A DNA stretch of 64,000 bases from UBA5793 sp040255465 (GCA_040255465.1 JBDZVA010000001.1:496001-560000), one strand, 5' to 3'. Positions 26,473 through 35,983 are shown, counted from the stretch's first letter. Translations and numbers: made by a program. The notes: a model not told the origin generated them from the sequence alone.

Positions 26473-27387
26473 ATGCCGCGCATCGTCGTACTTGGTTCGA
26501 TCAACATGGATCTCGTCGTGACCACGCCTCGATTTCCGGCGGCGGGTGAGACGCTGCTGGGTGGCGCGTTCCAGACGTTCCCGGGCGGCAAGGGCGCCAA
26601 CCAGGCGGTGGCGGCGTCACGGCTCGGCGCCGAGGTTGCGTTCATCGGCTGCGTCGGGCGCGATGCGTGGGGAACTGAGTTGCGTTCACTGCTCGCAAGC
26701 GAGAAGGTTGATGTCACGCACGTCATCGCGCGCGGTGGTGAGATGACCGGTGCCGCGGTGATCACGGTTGATGCATCGGGGCAGAACACCATCGTCGTGG
26801 CTTCGGGCGCGAATATGGCCGTGACGACGCGGGATGTCGAAGCGGCCCGCGACGCCATTGAGCAGGCGGATGCGCTGGTGATGCAACTTGAGTCGCCGCT
26901 GCCTGCGGTGCAGCGGGCTGCGGAGATCGCTCGGGGTGCGGACGTGCCGGTTATCTTGAACGCCGCGCCGGCGCAGCTGTTGCCGGCGGCCCTGCTTGAA
27001 CTCATCGACATCCTCATCGTCAATGAAACGGAGAGTCGGATCGTCGCCAACCTGCGCGATGAGGATCTGACGCATGCCCAGATCGCCACGCACCTCAGCG
27101 CCCGCTCGCACGGCCACGTGGTGATCACGCTCGGCCGCGAGGGCGCCGTGCACTTTGACGGCGAGACGCTCACACAGCGCGAGGCGTTTGCGGTCGAGCC
27201 TGTTGACACCACCGCCGCGGGCGATGCGTTTGTTGGCGCCCTTGCGGTCGCCTGGTGCGATGGGCAGAGCATCCAGGAAACGCTTGCGTTCGCCTGTGCC
27301 GCGGGCGCCCTGACGGTGACCAGGGCGGGTGCGATGCCCTCGCTGCCAACGCGTCATGAAGTCGAATCCCTGCTGAAGCGGTCCTGA
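26473..27387 (+). CDS. rbsK: Ribokinase, PfkB family
   Basis: A 304-residue sugar kinase of ribokinase length. It begins IVVLGSINMDLVV (substrate-binding NxD), has the GGKGANQAVAASRLG motif, and ends with the PfkB signature DTTAAGDAFVGALA, whose Asp is the catalytic base. Ribokinase makes ribose 5-phosphate from ribose and ATP in the cytoplasm; close relatives accept other sugars. It begins 22 bases after the glycosidase stop and probably phosphorylates a sugar released by that pathway (inference). Confidence 0.9.
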   Translation: MPRIVVLGSINMDLVVTTPRFPAAGETLLGGAFQTFPGGKGANQAVAASRLGAEVAFIGCVGRDAWGTELRSLLASEKVDVTHVIARGGEMTGAAVITVDASGQNTIVVASGANMAVTTRDVEAARDAIEQADALVMQLESPLPAVQRAAEIARGADVPVILNAAPAQLLPAALLELIDILIVNETESRIVANLRDEDLTHAQIATHLSARSHGHVVITLGREGAVHFDGETLTQREAFAVEPVDTTAAGDAFVGALAVAWCDGQSIQETLAFACAAGALTVTRAGAMPSLPTRHEVESLLKRS

Positions 27388-27557
27388 ATGCGTTCAAATC
27401 CCTGATTTGAATCCCCGAGTTTCTGAATGGGATCGCGAGATTCGGGACATTAAGGAATGATGCGTCCCGGCGGCGTATTAAATCTAACGCGGCCGGTTCG
27501 CCATCGAGGCGGTTCTGTCGGCCGCGATCAATCGAAACCATGGAGAGGAGAATTCGC

Positions 27558-29153
27558 ATGATTTCACGAACCAAACTGGTGCTGTGCTTCGGTCTGCTCA
27601 GTGCGGCGCTGCCGATGCTGGCGGCGGGCCATGCGCTTGCAGGCGATGCGGGGAACGAACGATTCGTGCCCCAGCCCGGGTACCAGGAGTTTTCAGGCTC
27701 GATGATCGCCCGGCCCTGGCCCGTGTCACACTGGGTCGATCAGGGCGTCGCGGCCAATGATGCGCAGCAGCGCTATGACGAAGCGGTTCGTCTCATCAAC
27801 GCCATCGCCCCGCCGCGCGTCCACGTGCCGCAGACCGATCAGTACATTTTCGATCTGCCGATGGGCGCTGCCGAAAATGGTGTGGCGAACAACCTGCTCG
27901 CCACAGGCCTGTTCAAGTTTGTCGAGCCCAACTGGCGTGTCTATCCGCAGGACTGCCCGAACGATGCGCAGTTCAGTTCGCAGTGGTACCACGGCGTGGA
28001 TCGGTTCGACTCGTGCGCCGGCTGGGATGTCCACACCGGGACATCCGAAACCACCGTCGGCGTTTGCGACACGGGCGTGCGCGTCTCGCACGAAGATCTG
28101 CAACTCAACCGCAAGGAGGGCTACAACGCCGTCGATCGACTATGGGAGAGCAATGGCGGGCAGATCAATGACATCTACGGCCACGGTACGAACGCAACGG
28201 GTTGTGCTGCCGCCAATGGCAACAACGGCATCGGCGTCACGGGTATGGGCTGGAATCTCAGTCATCGGATGCTTCGCGTGACCAACAGCAACGGCGGTGG
28301 TTCATCCATCGAGTGGCTCAACCACGCGGCAGTGACGGCGATCGAGAGCGGCGACAAGGTTGCGAGCCTGAGTTACAGCGGCGTCGACAACCAGGCCGTG
28401 CGCGACACGGCGACGTACATCAAGTCGATCGGGGGCTTGATGATCTGGGCGGCGGGCAACGCGAACCAGAACATGACGACGAACGACCGCGACGCAGATG
28501 ACGTGATCATCGTCGGCGCCGTCAGCCGGCAGGATGTGAAGTCGTCCTTCTCCAACTACGGTCGCATGGTGGATCTCGTCGCGCCGGGCGAAGAAGTCTG
28601 GAACGTCTCGAGCGAGTCGGACAACGCGTACCGCAACTTCAGCGGCACGAGCGCGGCGTGCCCGCAGGTCTCCGGCCTGGCGGCGCTGCTCTGGTCGACG
28701 AACCCGGCGCTGTCGCCTGATGAAGTCGAGTTCTTCCTCAAGACAACTTGCAACGACCTCGGTTCGCAGGGTCTCGACGACACCTACGGCTACGGCCGCA
28801 TCAATCTGCGCAATGCGATCGAGGCTGCGTACTCGGGTGAGATTCCGATCCGCCTGACGACGTCACGCTTCGTTGCGGGCGTGAATGGTGATGCCGAGGT
28901 GTTCCGCGCCACTCCCGGCGAGCGCGTCGTGTTTGTCTACAGCGTTCGTGGACTGGGCAGCACGTACGTGGCCCAACTGGACGTGACGCTGGATCTTGTC
29001 CGCCCGGCGCAGGCCGGCATCAAGACGGCCGACCAGGACGGCTACGCACTGCTGCGCAAGCGCATCCCGCCGGGCACGCAGGGCACGCGGGTCTGGATGC
29101 AGGCGGCCCAGTTCCAGCGCGTCAGCAATGTGGTTGAGGTGGTGATCGAGTAG
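27558..29153 (+). CDS. Secreted subtilisin-like serine protease with the shared C-terminal domain
   Basis: A 531-residue S8 protease with signal peptide (about residues 1-29). A propeptide region of about 120 residues leads to the catalytic domain with Asp171 (VCDTGVRVSHEDL), His209 (YGHGTNATG) and Ser365 (SGTSAACPQVSG). All three catalytic residues are in standard context, so it should be active. The last roughly 100 residues (IPIRLTTSRFVAGVNGDAEV, core ATPGERVVFVYS, ending VSNVVEVVIE) form the domain shared with four other secreted proteins. The start follows GGAGAGGAG by 8 bases. A strong terminator lies 30 bases after the stop. Confidence 0.95.
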   Translation: MISRTKLVLCFGLLSAALPMLAAGHALAGDAGNERFVPQPGYQEFSGSMIARPWPVSHWVDQGVAANDAQQRYDEAVRLINAIAPPRVHVPQTDQYIFDLPMGAAENGVANNLLATGLFKFVEPNWRVYPQDCPNDAQFSSQWYHGVDRFDSCAGWDVHTGTSETTVGVCDTGVRVSHEDLQLNRKEGYNAVDRLWESNGGQINDIYGHGTNATGCAAANGNNGIGVTGMGWNLSHRMLRVTNSNGGGSSIEWLNHAAVTAIESGDKVASLSYSGVDNQAVRDTATYIKSIGGLMIWAAGNANQNMTTNDRDADDVIIVGAVSRQDVKSSFSNYGRMVDLVAPGEEVWNVSSESDNAYRNFSGTSAACPQVSGLAALLWSTNPALSPDEVEFFLKTTCNDLGSQGLDDTYGYGRINLRNAIEAAYSGEIPIRLTTSRFVAGVNGDAEVFRATPGERVVFVYSVRGLGSTYVAQLDVTLDLVRPAQAGIKTADQDGYALLRKRIPPGTQGTRVWMQAAQFQRVSNVVEVVIE

Positions 29154-29182
29154 CGAATCGACCTTGATTGTCGCTTTGATTC

Positions 29183-29217
29183 GCCCCGCCGATGGCGTCA
29201 TCGGCGGGGCTTTTTTT
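29183..29217 (+). terminator. Intrinsic terminator of the subtilase gene
   Basis: A perfect 12-bp stem (29183-29194 with 29199-29210), loop GCGT, followed by seven T residues. Confidence 0.95.
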
Positions 29218-29298
29218 CGCGACGTGTCTGCTCCATAACGCCGTGCTTCTATGGTTGACCTGGTTTCGCTTCACTTGTCCGATTGAATGGAGGACGCC

Positions 29299-30831
29299 GT
29301 GCATCCGATCCGCCGAGCCATGTTGAGCTGTTTGTGCGTGCTGGTGGTTTGTCTTTCCAGCGGCCGCGTCTTCGCCCAGCCTTTTCGCATTACCGTTGTC
29401 GATTCGAAGACCAATCGCGGCGTGCCGCTGGTCGAATTGCGCACGGTCAATGAGATTACCTACATCACTGACAGCGCCGGTGTCGTGGCGATCGACGACC
29501 CCGGCCTGATGAACCAGCGCGTGTACTTCTGGGTCAAGAGTCACGGCTACACCTTTCCCGCCGACGGGTTCGGTTACGAGGGAAAGGCGCTGGACGTCAA
29601 GCCCGGCGGCAAGGGGACGTTGCAGGTCGATCGCGTGAACATCGCCGAGCGCCTGTATCGCACCACGGGCGAAGGCATCTACAGCGACAGCGTCAAGCTC
29701 GGCGATAAGCCGCCCATCGATCTACCCGTGCTCAATGGCCAGGTGTTCGGCCAGGATTCGGTGCAGCGCGTGATCTATCGCGGCCAGATTCACTGGTTCT
29801 GGGGCGACACGAGCCGCACGTCCTATCCGCTGGGCAACTTTGCCGGTTCGGGTGCCGTGTCGGATCTGCCCGGCCAGGGCGGGCTCGATCCGTCCGTCGG
29901 AGTGAACCTGCGCTACTTCGTCAACGAAGAAGGCTTCAGCAAGAAGATGTGTCCGCTGGGCGATAAACCGGGGCCGGTGTGGTTCGACGGGCTGGTCACG
30001 GCGAAGGACTCGTCAGGGCGCGAGCGTCTGCTGTGCCACTACATCCGCGTCAAGACGCTGGGCGAGTTGTATGAAGCGGGCTTTGCGCTCTACAACGATG
30101 ACAAGGACATCTTCGAGCCCATCAAGCAGTTCCCGACCGATACGCCGCTGCACGCGCGGGCCAATCCGATCAAGGTCACCGAGGATGGCGTCGAGTACTA
30201 CTACTTCCCGTCGCCCTATGCGATGCTGCGCTGCAGGGTGGATTACGACAGCCTCATTGACCCCGGCGCCTACGAGGCGTTCACGTGTCTGAAGGAAGGT
30301 ACGAAGTACGCCCAGGAGAAGTCGCAACTCGACCGCGACGCCTCAGGCAAACTCATCTACGGCTGGAAGCGCAACACGGGTCTGGTCGAGGCGGGCCAGC
30401 AGGTTGAACTTATCAACGCGAAGCTGATGACCGAAGACGAGGCGTACATCCAGACGCGCGACGTGGAGACGGGTGAAAAGGTGCTCGGTCACAGCGGCTC
30501 GATCTACTGGAACGACTACCGCAAGTGCTACATCATGATTCTGCAGCAGGTGTGGGGCTCATCGATGCTCGGCGAGATCTGGTATGCCGAATCGCCCACG
30601 CTCGTTGGACCATGGAAGACGGCGCGGAAGATCATCACGCACGACAACTACTCGTTTTACAACGTCGTGCAGCATCCGTTCTTCGATCAGGACGGCGGGC
30701 GGTTGATCTACCTCGAAGGCACGTACACAAGGATGTTCACGAACAACCCGATCGCCACGCCGCGCTACGACTACAACCAGGTGATGTACCGGCTGGATCT
30801 CACTGACCCGCGGCTGCGTGGCGGGAACTAA
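29299..30831 (+). CDS. Secreted five-bladed-propeller-like protein
   Basis: A 510-residue protein with a signal peptide (MHPIRRAMLSCLCVLVVCLS, cleaved near VFAQ). Residues 25-110 form a small beta domain (FRITVVDSKTNRGVPLVELR) resembling a carboxypeptidase regulatory-like fold. The rest has propeller-like blades with IHWFWGDTSRTSYPLGNF, GPVWFDGLVTAKDSSGRERL and YNVVQHPFFDQDGGRLIYLE, like the five-bladed fold of GH43/GH62/GH117-type proteins. I cannot assign an activity. GTG at 29299 is preferred because GGAGG sits 5 bases upstream. Confidence 0.7.
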   Translation: MHPIRRAMLSCLCVLVVCLSSGRVFAQPFRITVVDSKTNRGVPLVELRTVNEITYITDSAGVVAIDDPGLMNQRVYFWVKSHGYTFPADGFGYEGKALDVKPGGKGTLQVDRVNIAERLYRTTGEGIYSDSVKLGDKPPIDLPVLNGQVFGQDSVQRVIYRGQIHWFWGDTSRTSYPLGNFAGSGAVSDLPGQGGLDPSVGVNLRYFVNEEGFSKKMCPLGDKPGPVWFDGLVTAKDSSGRERLLCHYIRVKTLGELYEAGFALYNDDKDIFEPIKQFPTDTPLHARANPIKVTEDGVEYYYFPSPYAMLRCRVDYDSLIDPGAYEAFTCLKEGTKYAQEKSQLDRDASGKLIYGWKRNTGLVEAGQQVELINAKLMTEDEAYIQTRDVETGEKVLGHSGSIYWNDYRKCYIMILQQVWGSSMLGEIWYAESPTLVGPWKTARKIITHDNYSFYNVVQHPFFDQDGGRLIYLEGTYTRMFTNNPIATPRYDYNQVMYRLDLTDPRLRGGN

Positions 30832-30854
30832 CGGGAGGAGTCGCGTCGCGCGGC

Positions 30855-31373
30855 CTACTTGCCTTCGTACATCGGGCGATCGTCGTCGAGATCGGGCAGG
30901 GGTTTGGCGGGCAGTTCAAACCACGGCGGCGCGTTTCCGAGGCCGCCATTGCGCAGGCCGGGCTGGGCGTATTCGGGCGCATCGCGGTAGCTGAGTTCCC
31001 AGCGGCGGCACTGGGCCGGGGGGACGGCGATGGCGGAGCGCAGCTTGCCATACTTGGTGCCGTTGAGGAAGAGCGTGTATTCGAGCCGATCGGGTCGTTC
31101 GACCTTGTCGGTGCCGCCGCCCTCGATGAAGTGCGTGACCATCTGATAGCCGACGGGGATGTCCTGCGTCCAGAGTTCTTCACCGCTGCGAATATCCACC
31201 AGCGTGAGAGTGGCGGGAAGGAACTCGGTGCTCGGCCAGGTCTCGGATGAGCCCGTCCAACCCTGTCCGCCCGGGCGATAGCCGCAGCCGGAGAGAGGCA
31301 ACGCGAGGCTGCCCAAGGCGAGCGCGAGCGTCAGGGACAGGCGGGCACTTGTGGAGTCGTTCGAAGCGTTCAT
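30855..31373 (-). CDS. Lipoprotein of unknown function
   Basis: A 172-residue protein with a signal peptide and lipobox LSGC (Cys30), so it is anchored in a membrane. The remainder is a small mixed domain (PATLTLVDIRSGEELWTQDI, LEYTLFLNGTKYGKLRSAI) with a proline/aspartate-rich C-terminus. GAGGAAC lies upstream of the ATG. No family is recognised. It converges with the propeller gene and is divergent from ispF. Confidence 0.75.
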   Translation of the reverse strand: MNASNDSTSARLSLTLALALGSLALPLSGCGYRPGGQGWTGSSETWPSTEFLPATLTLVDIRSGEELWTQDIPVGYQMVTHFIEGGGTDKVERPDRLEYTLFLNGTKYGKLRSAIAVPPAQCRRWELSYRDAPEYAQPGLRNGGLGNAPPWFELPAKPLPDLDDDRPMYEGK

Positions 31374-31548
31374 GCTGAGTTCCTCGTTTCACCCGACGGG
31401 GTCGCCAAATCCTAGCGCGCGACAGTCAGTCTTTCGGAATCGTTCGGTGGAAGCCTTGAATGCAATCGGTCACGCCGGGGTCCGCAATGAGGTTATCCCA
31501 TGATCGACGGACTGAATCGGCGCGGGGGCACGCGTATCCTCCCCTTCT

Positions 31549-32067
31549 ATGGCTCACGCGAAACTCGCCTACCGCATCGGTCATGGTTTTGACCTCCACC
31601 GTCTCGAGCCGCTCGCGCCCGCCGGGGAGGGTCGGCCGCTGATCATCGGCGGCATCCGCATTGAGCACGATCTGGGCCCTGTCGGCCACAGCGACGGGGA
31701 CGCGCTGTATCACGCGGTGACGGATGCGATCCTCGGAGCGCTGGGTCAGCCCGATATCGGGGAGCTTTTTCCGGACACGAGCCCGAAGTGGAAGGGTGCG
31801 GATTCGTCGATTTTCCTTCAGGAAGCCATAAGTCGCATGGATTCGGCGGGATACGAGTTGGGTAACCTCGATGCGACGATTATCCTTCAAAGGCCGAAAA
31901 TCGCCCCGCACAAGGACGCCATCCGCCGCCATCTGGCCGCGGAACTCGGGATTGGGGCCGAGCGGGTGAACCTCAAGGGCAAAACGCACGAAAAACTTGA
32001 TGCGCTGGGTGACGGCCGGGGCATCGCGGTCCACGTGGTGGCCCTGCTCGTCCAGAAAGGAACCTGA
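31549..32067 (+). CDS. ispF: 2-C-methyl-D-erythritol 2,4-cyclodiphosphate synthase
   Basis: A 172-residue enzyme of the MEP isoprenoid pathway that cyclises CDP-methylerythritol 2-phosphate to MEcPP with loss of CMP. Zinc ligands are in RIGHGFDLHRL (Asp and His) and GHSDGDALYHAVTDAILGA. Typical substrate-binding text FPDTSPKWKGADS and the C-terminal VNLKGKTHEKLDALGDGRGI (with the conserved T and E) are present. No ispD is adjacent. The alarmone-hydrolase-like gene begins 5 bases after its stop. Confidence 0.97.
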   Translation: MAHAKLAYRIGHGFDLHRLEPLAPAGEGRPLIIGGIRIEHDLGPVGHSDGDALYHAVTDAILGALGQPDIGELFPDTSPKWKGADSSIFLQEAISRMDSAGYELGNLDATIILQRPKIAPHKDAIRRHLAAELGIGAERVNLKGKTHEKLDALGDGRGIAVHVVALLVQKGT

Positions 32068-32072
32068 AGACC

Positions 32073-32621
32073 ATGACCGGTGAGCACGGCGGCAACCCGC
32101 ATCTCTGGCAGAAGGCCGCCTCGCTGGCTGCGCGATTCCATGTCAACCAGGCCCGCAAGGACGGCCGCACACCTTACGTGGCCCATCCGTTCCGCGTGGC
32201 GATCGTGGTCTCCAACGTGTTTAACGTGCACGATCCCGTGATCCTCTCGGGCGCGCTGCTGCATGACGTCATCGAAGACACCCCGGCCGATTACGACGAC
32301 GTGTACTACGCCTGCGGCACCGAAGTGGCGGACATCGTCGCCGCCATGACCAAGGACATGCGCCTGCCCGATGCGGAGCGCGAGCCGGCCTATGACCGGC
32401 AACTGTCTGAGGGCGACTGGCGCGTCAAGCTCGTCAAACTCGCCGATGTCTACGACAACCTCTGCGACTCCACGCCGGGCAACCAGCGGCAGCGCTGCAT
32501 CGACAAAGCCCGCCGGGCGATCGGCATCGCGCTGGATGACGGCGACGAGCGCCTGGCCGAACCCGTTGAGCGGCTGCGCGATCTGATCAGTGAATTCTCA
32601 GGCGCGCCGGTCGGAGCGTAA
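32073..32621 (+). CDS. HD-domain protein, probable small alarmone hydrolase (MESH1-like)
   Basis: A 182-residue single-domain protein with the (p)ppGpp-hydrolase form of the HD motif. His38 lies in YVAHPFRVA, His64-Asp65 and Glu68-Asp69 in LLHDVIEDT, and Asp125/Asn129 in KLADVYDNL. This HDxxED and KLADxxxN pattern is the hallmark of RelA/SpoT and MESH1 hydrolase domains. Length fits stand-alone small alarmone hydrolases; no synthetase or TGS domain is present. It would remove the 3'-pyrophosphate of (p)ppGpp using Mn. It is probably co-transcribed with ispF. Confidence 0.8.
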   Translation: MTGEHGGNPHLWQKAASLAARFHVNQARKDGRTPYVAHPFRVAIVVSNVFNVHDPVILSGALLHDVIEDTPADYDDVYYACGTEVADIVAAMTKDMRLPDAEREPAYDRQLSEGDWRVKLVKLADVYDNLCDSTPGNQRQRCIDKARRAIGIALDDGDERLAEPVERLRDLISEFSGAPVGA

Positions 32622-32647
32622 GCGTTGGGCGGAACGGCCCACCCACC

Positions 32648-34873
32648 TCACAATGACAGTGATTCGCGCAGGCGTCGCACCCGGTCGCGCAGGTTGGTGA
32701 ACACTTCGGTGTACCACCGCACGGCTTCGTCAAACGCCTGGCGATCGTTGTGCTCGATTGGTGCGCGGAGCATCGGCAGCATCCACGCCGCATAGCCCGA
32801 ATCTTCATCGGTCGCCGCCCAGCCGCTGCGGAACCAGGGTCGCCCGGGCACGCCCAGGTAGTCGAGCCAGTTGCGTTCAAGCATGAGCAGCGTGCGATTG
32901 ATTCGCCGCAACGTGTCCGCATCCTGACGAGCCGCGATCGCGGGCGAACGCAGGAGGCCATCGAGCAGGTCGGCCTCGCTCTGGAATGAGCGTGCGGCGC
33001 TGAGAATCGACTGGAACTGCGGGAGGATGTCTGCGGAGGCGTCGATCGGGTCGGGTTCGTGAAGGAACCTGATGTCGCGAACGCGCCTGGTCAGCGCCTG
33101 CAGGTGGGCGGGCAGATCGGCGGCATAGCGACTCGGCTGGAGGGGGATGATGGGGGCGTTGGCCAGCCGCGCGGCGGCGAGGGATGTGACCTGCGTGACC
33201 ATGCGGGCGGATGCGTAATCATCACCAACGAAGCGACGGTACCACGTGAGCGTTTCATAGTTGGAGTGGTAGGAGTGTCCCGGCGCTCCGCTGCCTCCGA
33301 TCGATGCTGATGGAATGCCGAGATGACAGTAAAAGCCGACGTGATCGGAGCCGCCGCCGAGGTCGCCGAAGCGCGGCTCATCGGTTTCTGTCACCGCCTG
33401 CGCCTGTCGGAGCCAGCGGTCGAAGATCATGCCGGCCGGTCCGTCTGCAGGCGGTTCTCCGGGCAGGGGGGGTTGCGGCACGTAGCGCGTGGCGTCCATG
33501 ATGACGGGTTTGAGTGTGGGGGAGGCGGATGAGCCGAAGTTGCAACCCATCGAGGCCATGTCGAGGTTGAAGTAGGCCAGCGCGCCGCTGTTGAGCATGG
33601 TCTCGCGCGACTCGACCCACTCGGTGGAGCCGAGGATGCCGAATTCTTCCGCCCCCCAGCAGGCAAACACGAGAGAGCGGCGTGGCGGGTGACCCTGCCT
33701 GGCCAGCTCGGAGAAGCATCGGGCTGCTTCGATGACTGCAATCGTGCCGCTGTTCGGATCGCCGGCGCCGAAACTCCACGCGTCGTGGTGGGCGCCGATG
33801 ATGATGCGCTCCGTCGGCCAATCCGTTCCCGGCAAGGTGGCGATGATGTTGGCGGTCCGCGTCACGCGGCGCTGCTGCTGGACGGCAATGCGCACCTGCA
33901 ACGCCGACCCGCCGGTGAGGCGATAGTCGATGGGCATGCCCCCGGCCCACGGCGGCGGGACCGCGTCGCCGGTCATGCGCGACATGATCTCCTGCGCTGC
34001 GACCCAACCGACGGGCTGAACGGGAATCTTCGGCAGCGCGAGGGTGTCGGGGTCGACTCGCTCGACCCCCTCTTCCGCTGGTTGAAAGGGCGTGAGGGGA
34101 TCGCCGGGGTAGTCGAGTGTGAGCAGCGAACCGCGCTGGACGTAGGTTTCGTTCGCGTAGCCGCCCTCTGGATACATCTTGCCGCGCCCGTAGCCGCTGT
34201 CTTTGGGATCGGTGTAGATGATCAGCCCGACGGCGCCGGCTTGCTCGGCAAACTTGGCCTTGTAGCCGCGGAAGTTGCCGCCGTAGCGGGCGATGACGAT
34301 CTTGCCGGTGCAATCGACACCGAGATCGTGCAGCAGTTGGAAGTCTTCCTTTGTGCCGTAGTTGGCGTAGACGACTTCGGCGGTCGCTTCGCCGCTGCCG
34401 CTGTAGGCGTTCCAGCCGATCGTCAGTTCGGGATTGGAGGTGTCGGGATCTTCGGGGAGTTGCTTCTCGCTGATCGGCAGATCGATGCGCTCGGGTGCGA
34501 TGATCGAGAGCGATGCGCTGACGGGGTAGGCGATGTAGACGTCAATCTCGTGGCGCTCGACGTTGAGCCCCATCTCGCTGAAGGCCGTCTCGATCCGATC
34601 GCACAACTGCTGGTCCCCCGCAGTGCCGGCGATGTGGGGTCGTGAGGAGGTCATATCGTGCCAGCGGCGGAGTTGCTCGGGTGAAACCATGTCCCGCAAC
34701 GCAGCCTCGTAGTCCAGTTGAGCTCGGCGCTGCTCTCGCGGGAAGTAGGCAATGGTGTGATCTTGCTCGACGGGCTCGGTTGGAACCGGCTGGGCGGCGG
34801 CAAGCAGCAACGCAGCACAGGTCGCGGCAGTACAACAACTCAGGTTGGCGATCCGTGGCATTTTCAAGGCCAT
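32648..34873 (-). CDS. Secreted M28 peptidase, glutamate carboxypeptidase II-like
   Basis: A 741-residue protein with a signal peptide (residues 1-25). Order of parts: a short N-terminal segment, a protease-associated (PA) domain (about residues 95-310, with VDCTGKIVIARYGGNFRGYK), the M28 catalytic domain and a C-terminal helical dimerisation domain. Zinc ligands appear in GAHHDAW and GDPNSG, WGAEEFGILGSTEW holds the catalytic Glu and a ligand, YFNLDMA holds a bridging Asp and YHSNYET a His. This order and text match human PSMA/GCPII-type carboxypeptidases. The start at 34873 precedes the signal peptide; 34861 is possible. It is divergent from the kinase gene. Confidence 0.93.
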   Translation of the reverse strand: MALKMPRIANLSCCTAATCAALLLAAAQPVPTEPVEQDHTIAYFPREQRRAQLDYEAALRDMVSPEQLRRWHDMTSSRPHIAGTAGDQQLCDRIETAFSEMGLNVERHEIDVYIAYPVSASLSIIAPERIDLPISEKQLPEDPDTSNPELTIGWNAYSGSGEATAEVVYANYGTKEDFQLLHDLGVDCTGKIVIARYGGNFRGYKAKFAEQAGAVGLIIYTDPKDSGYGRGKMYPEGGYANETYVQRGSLLTLDYPGDPLTPFQPAEEGVERVDPDTLALPKIPVQPVGWVAAQEIMSRMTGDAVPPPWAGGMPIDYRLTGGSALQVRIAVQQQRRVTRTANIIATLPGTDWPTERIIIGAHHDAWSFGAGDPNSGTIAVIEAARCFSELARQGHPPRRSLVFACWGAEEFGILGSTEWVESRETMLNSGALAYFNLDMASMGCNFGSSASPTLKPVIMDATRYVPQPPLPGEPPADGPAGMIFDRWLRQAQAVTETDEPRFGDLGGGSDHVGFYCHLGIPSASIGGSGAPGHSYHSNYETLTWYRRFVGDDYASARMVTQVTSLAAARLANAPIIPLQPSRYAADLPAHLQALTRRVRDIRFLHEPDPIDASADILPQFQSILSAARSFQSEADLLDGLLRSPAIAARQDADTLRRINRTLLMLERNWLDYLGVPGRPWFRSGWAATDEDSGYAAWMLPMLRAPIEHNDRQAFDEAVRWYTEVFTNLRDRVRRLRESLSL

Positions 34874-34988
34874 CTCCACAGGCGGGCGGCGCGGGGCGTG
34901 TGCGAACCATACTCCCGTGCGCGGGGTCCGGCTCAAGAGGCTGCGAGGTATAGGATACCCCAAAGCGAGGAGACCTCCGTCATGGAAG

Positions 34989-35975
34989 ATGATGAGCAGC
35001 ATGGGGCAGAGTGAACTGCCCCAGGAACTGGTCGGCGTCGATGGACTCGGTGACCGGTTTGCCGCATTGTTGCAGGAAGCGTGCGGCGGCCGCCTGGGAT
35101 CCATCGCGTGGTTCCGCACCGACTGGCAGCGCGGCGGAGCACGGACCGGCCGCAGCACCTTCCGGACCGACGACGGCGCTGAGGTTCCCGTCGTGGTCAA
35201 AGTTCCCGTCGGCCCCACTGAACTGACGTGGAATCAGCGCCTCCAGCCCAATGAAAAAGATCCATACGGCATCACGGCGCGGCTGTATGCCTGTGGTCAA
35301 TCGCTGGGCGACTACGACCTGGCGTGGATCATCATGGAGCGATTTCCGGAAGGGCCGCTCTTCGGGCTGAAGCGAACCGACGCCATCGACCTGATGGCCG
35401 ACGCCGCGGCCCGTTTCTACTGGCGGGCCGCCGATTTTCCGGTGAGCGGCGAGCAGAAACGCGAAGACTGGAACGCGCACTTCGATCGCGCTCGTGAGCA
35501 GTGCCAGACCAACAACCTGCCCGACAAGCAGCGCTGGAACAAGACGATCAAGGCGGCACAGAAGAACCTCGAAGCGTGGGTGACTGAGTGGCGCGGCCGC
35601 AGTGAGGGCGAGTGGTGCCACGGGGATCTGCACCCGGCCAATGCGATGTCACGCTCGAACCGGCCTGAAGATCCCGCCATGCTCATTGACCTGGCGGAAA
35701 TCCGACCCGGGCACTGGCTCGAAGACGCCGTCTACCTCGAACGTCTGTATTGGATTCGCCCGGACCGCATCGCCGACAATCCGCCGGTCAAACTCATCGC
35801 CAGGAAGCGCGCGGAGCGCGGTCTGGTCAATGGCGACAACTACCAGCGCCTCGCGGACATTCGCCGCCTGCTGCTGGCGGGATCAGCCCCGGCGTACCTG
35901 AGGACCGAGGGCAATCCGATCGTGCTGAAGATCAATCTGGATATGCTCGAAGAGACGCTGTCGCGACTCGGCTAG
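34989..35975 (+). CDS. APH/choline-kinase-fold phosphotransferase
   Basis: A protein of about 328 residues with a protein-kinase-like fold. The catalytic loop is CHGDLHPANAM and the metal-binding Asp lies in MLIDLAEIRPG, as in aminoglycoside phosphotransferases and related small-molecule kinases. The N-lobe contains VPVVVKVPVGP with the ATP-binding Lys. The substrate is unknown; such proteins are often not antibiotic-resistance enzymes. Start choice is uncertain: ATGs at 34989, 34992 and 35001 are in frame, with GAGGAGA at 34967-34973. Confidence 0.8.
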   Translation: MMSSMGQSELPQELVGVDGLGDRFAALLQEACGGRLGSIAWFRTDWQRGGARTGRSTFRTDDGAEVPVVVKVPVGPTELTWNQRLQPNEKDPYGITARLYACGQSLGDYDLAWIIMERFPEGPLFGLKRTDAIDLMADAAARFYWRAADFPVSGEQKREDWNAHFDRAREQCQTNNLPDKQRWNKTIKAAQKNLEAWVTEWRGRSEGEWCHGDLHPANAMSRSNRPEDPAMLIDLAEIRPGHWLEDAVYLERLYWIRPDRIADNPPVKLIARKRAERGLVNGDNYQRLADIRRLLLAGSAPAYLRTEGNPIVLKINLDMLEETLSRLG

Positions 35976-35983
35976 CGCTCAGC

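Noticed and set aside
34982..35014. Ten-codon leader peptide (MEDDEQHGAE) before the phosphotransferase
   Set aside because: It has a fair ribosome-binding site but no regulatory codon run or attenuator hairpin was found, so it is more likely to be chance overlap with the real start.
34989..35975. Antibiotic resistance aminoglycoside phosphotransferase
   Set aside because: Only the generic catalytic loop and metal site are shared; nothing points to an aminoglycoside substrate and there is no mobile context.
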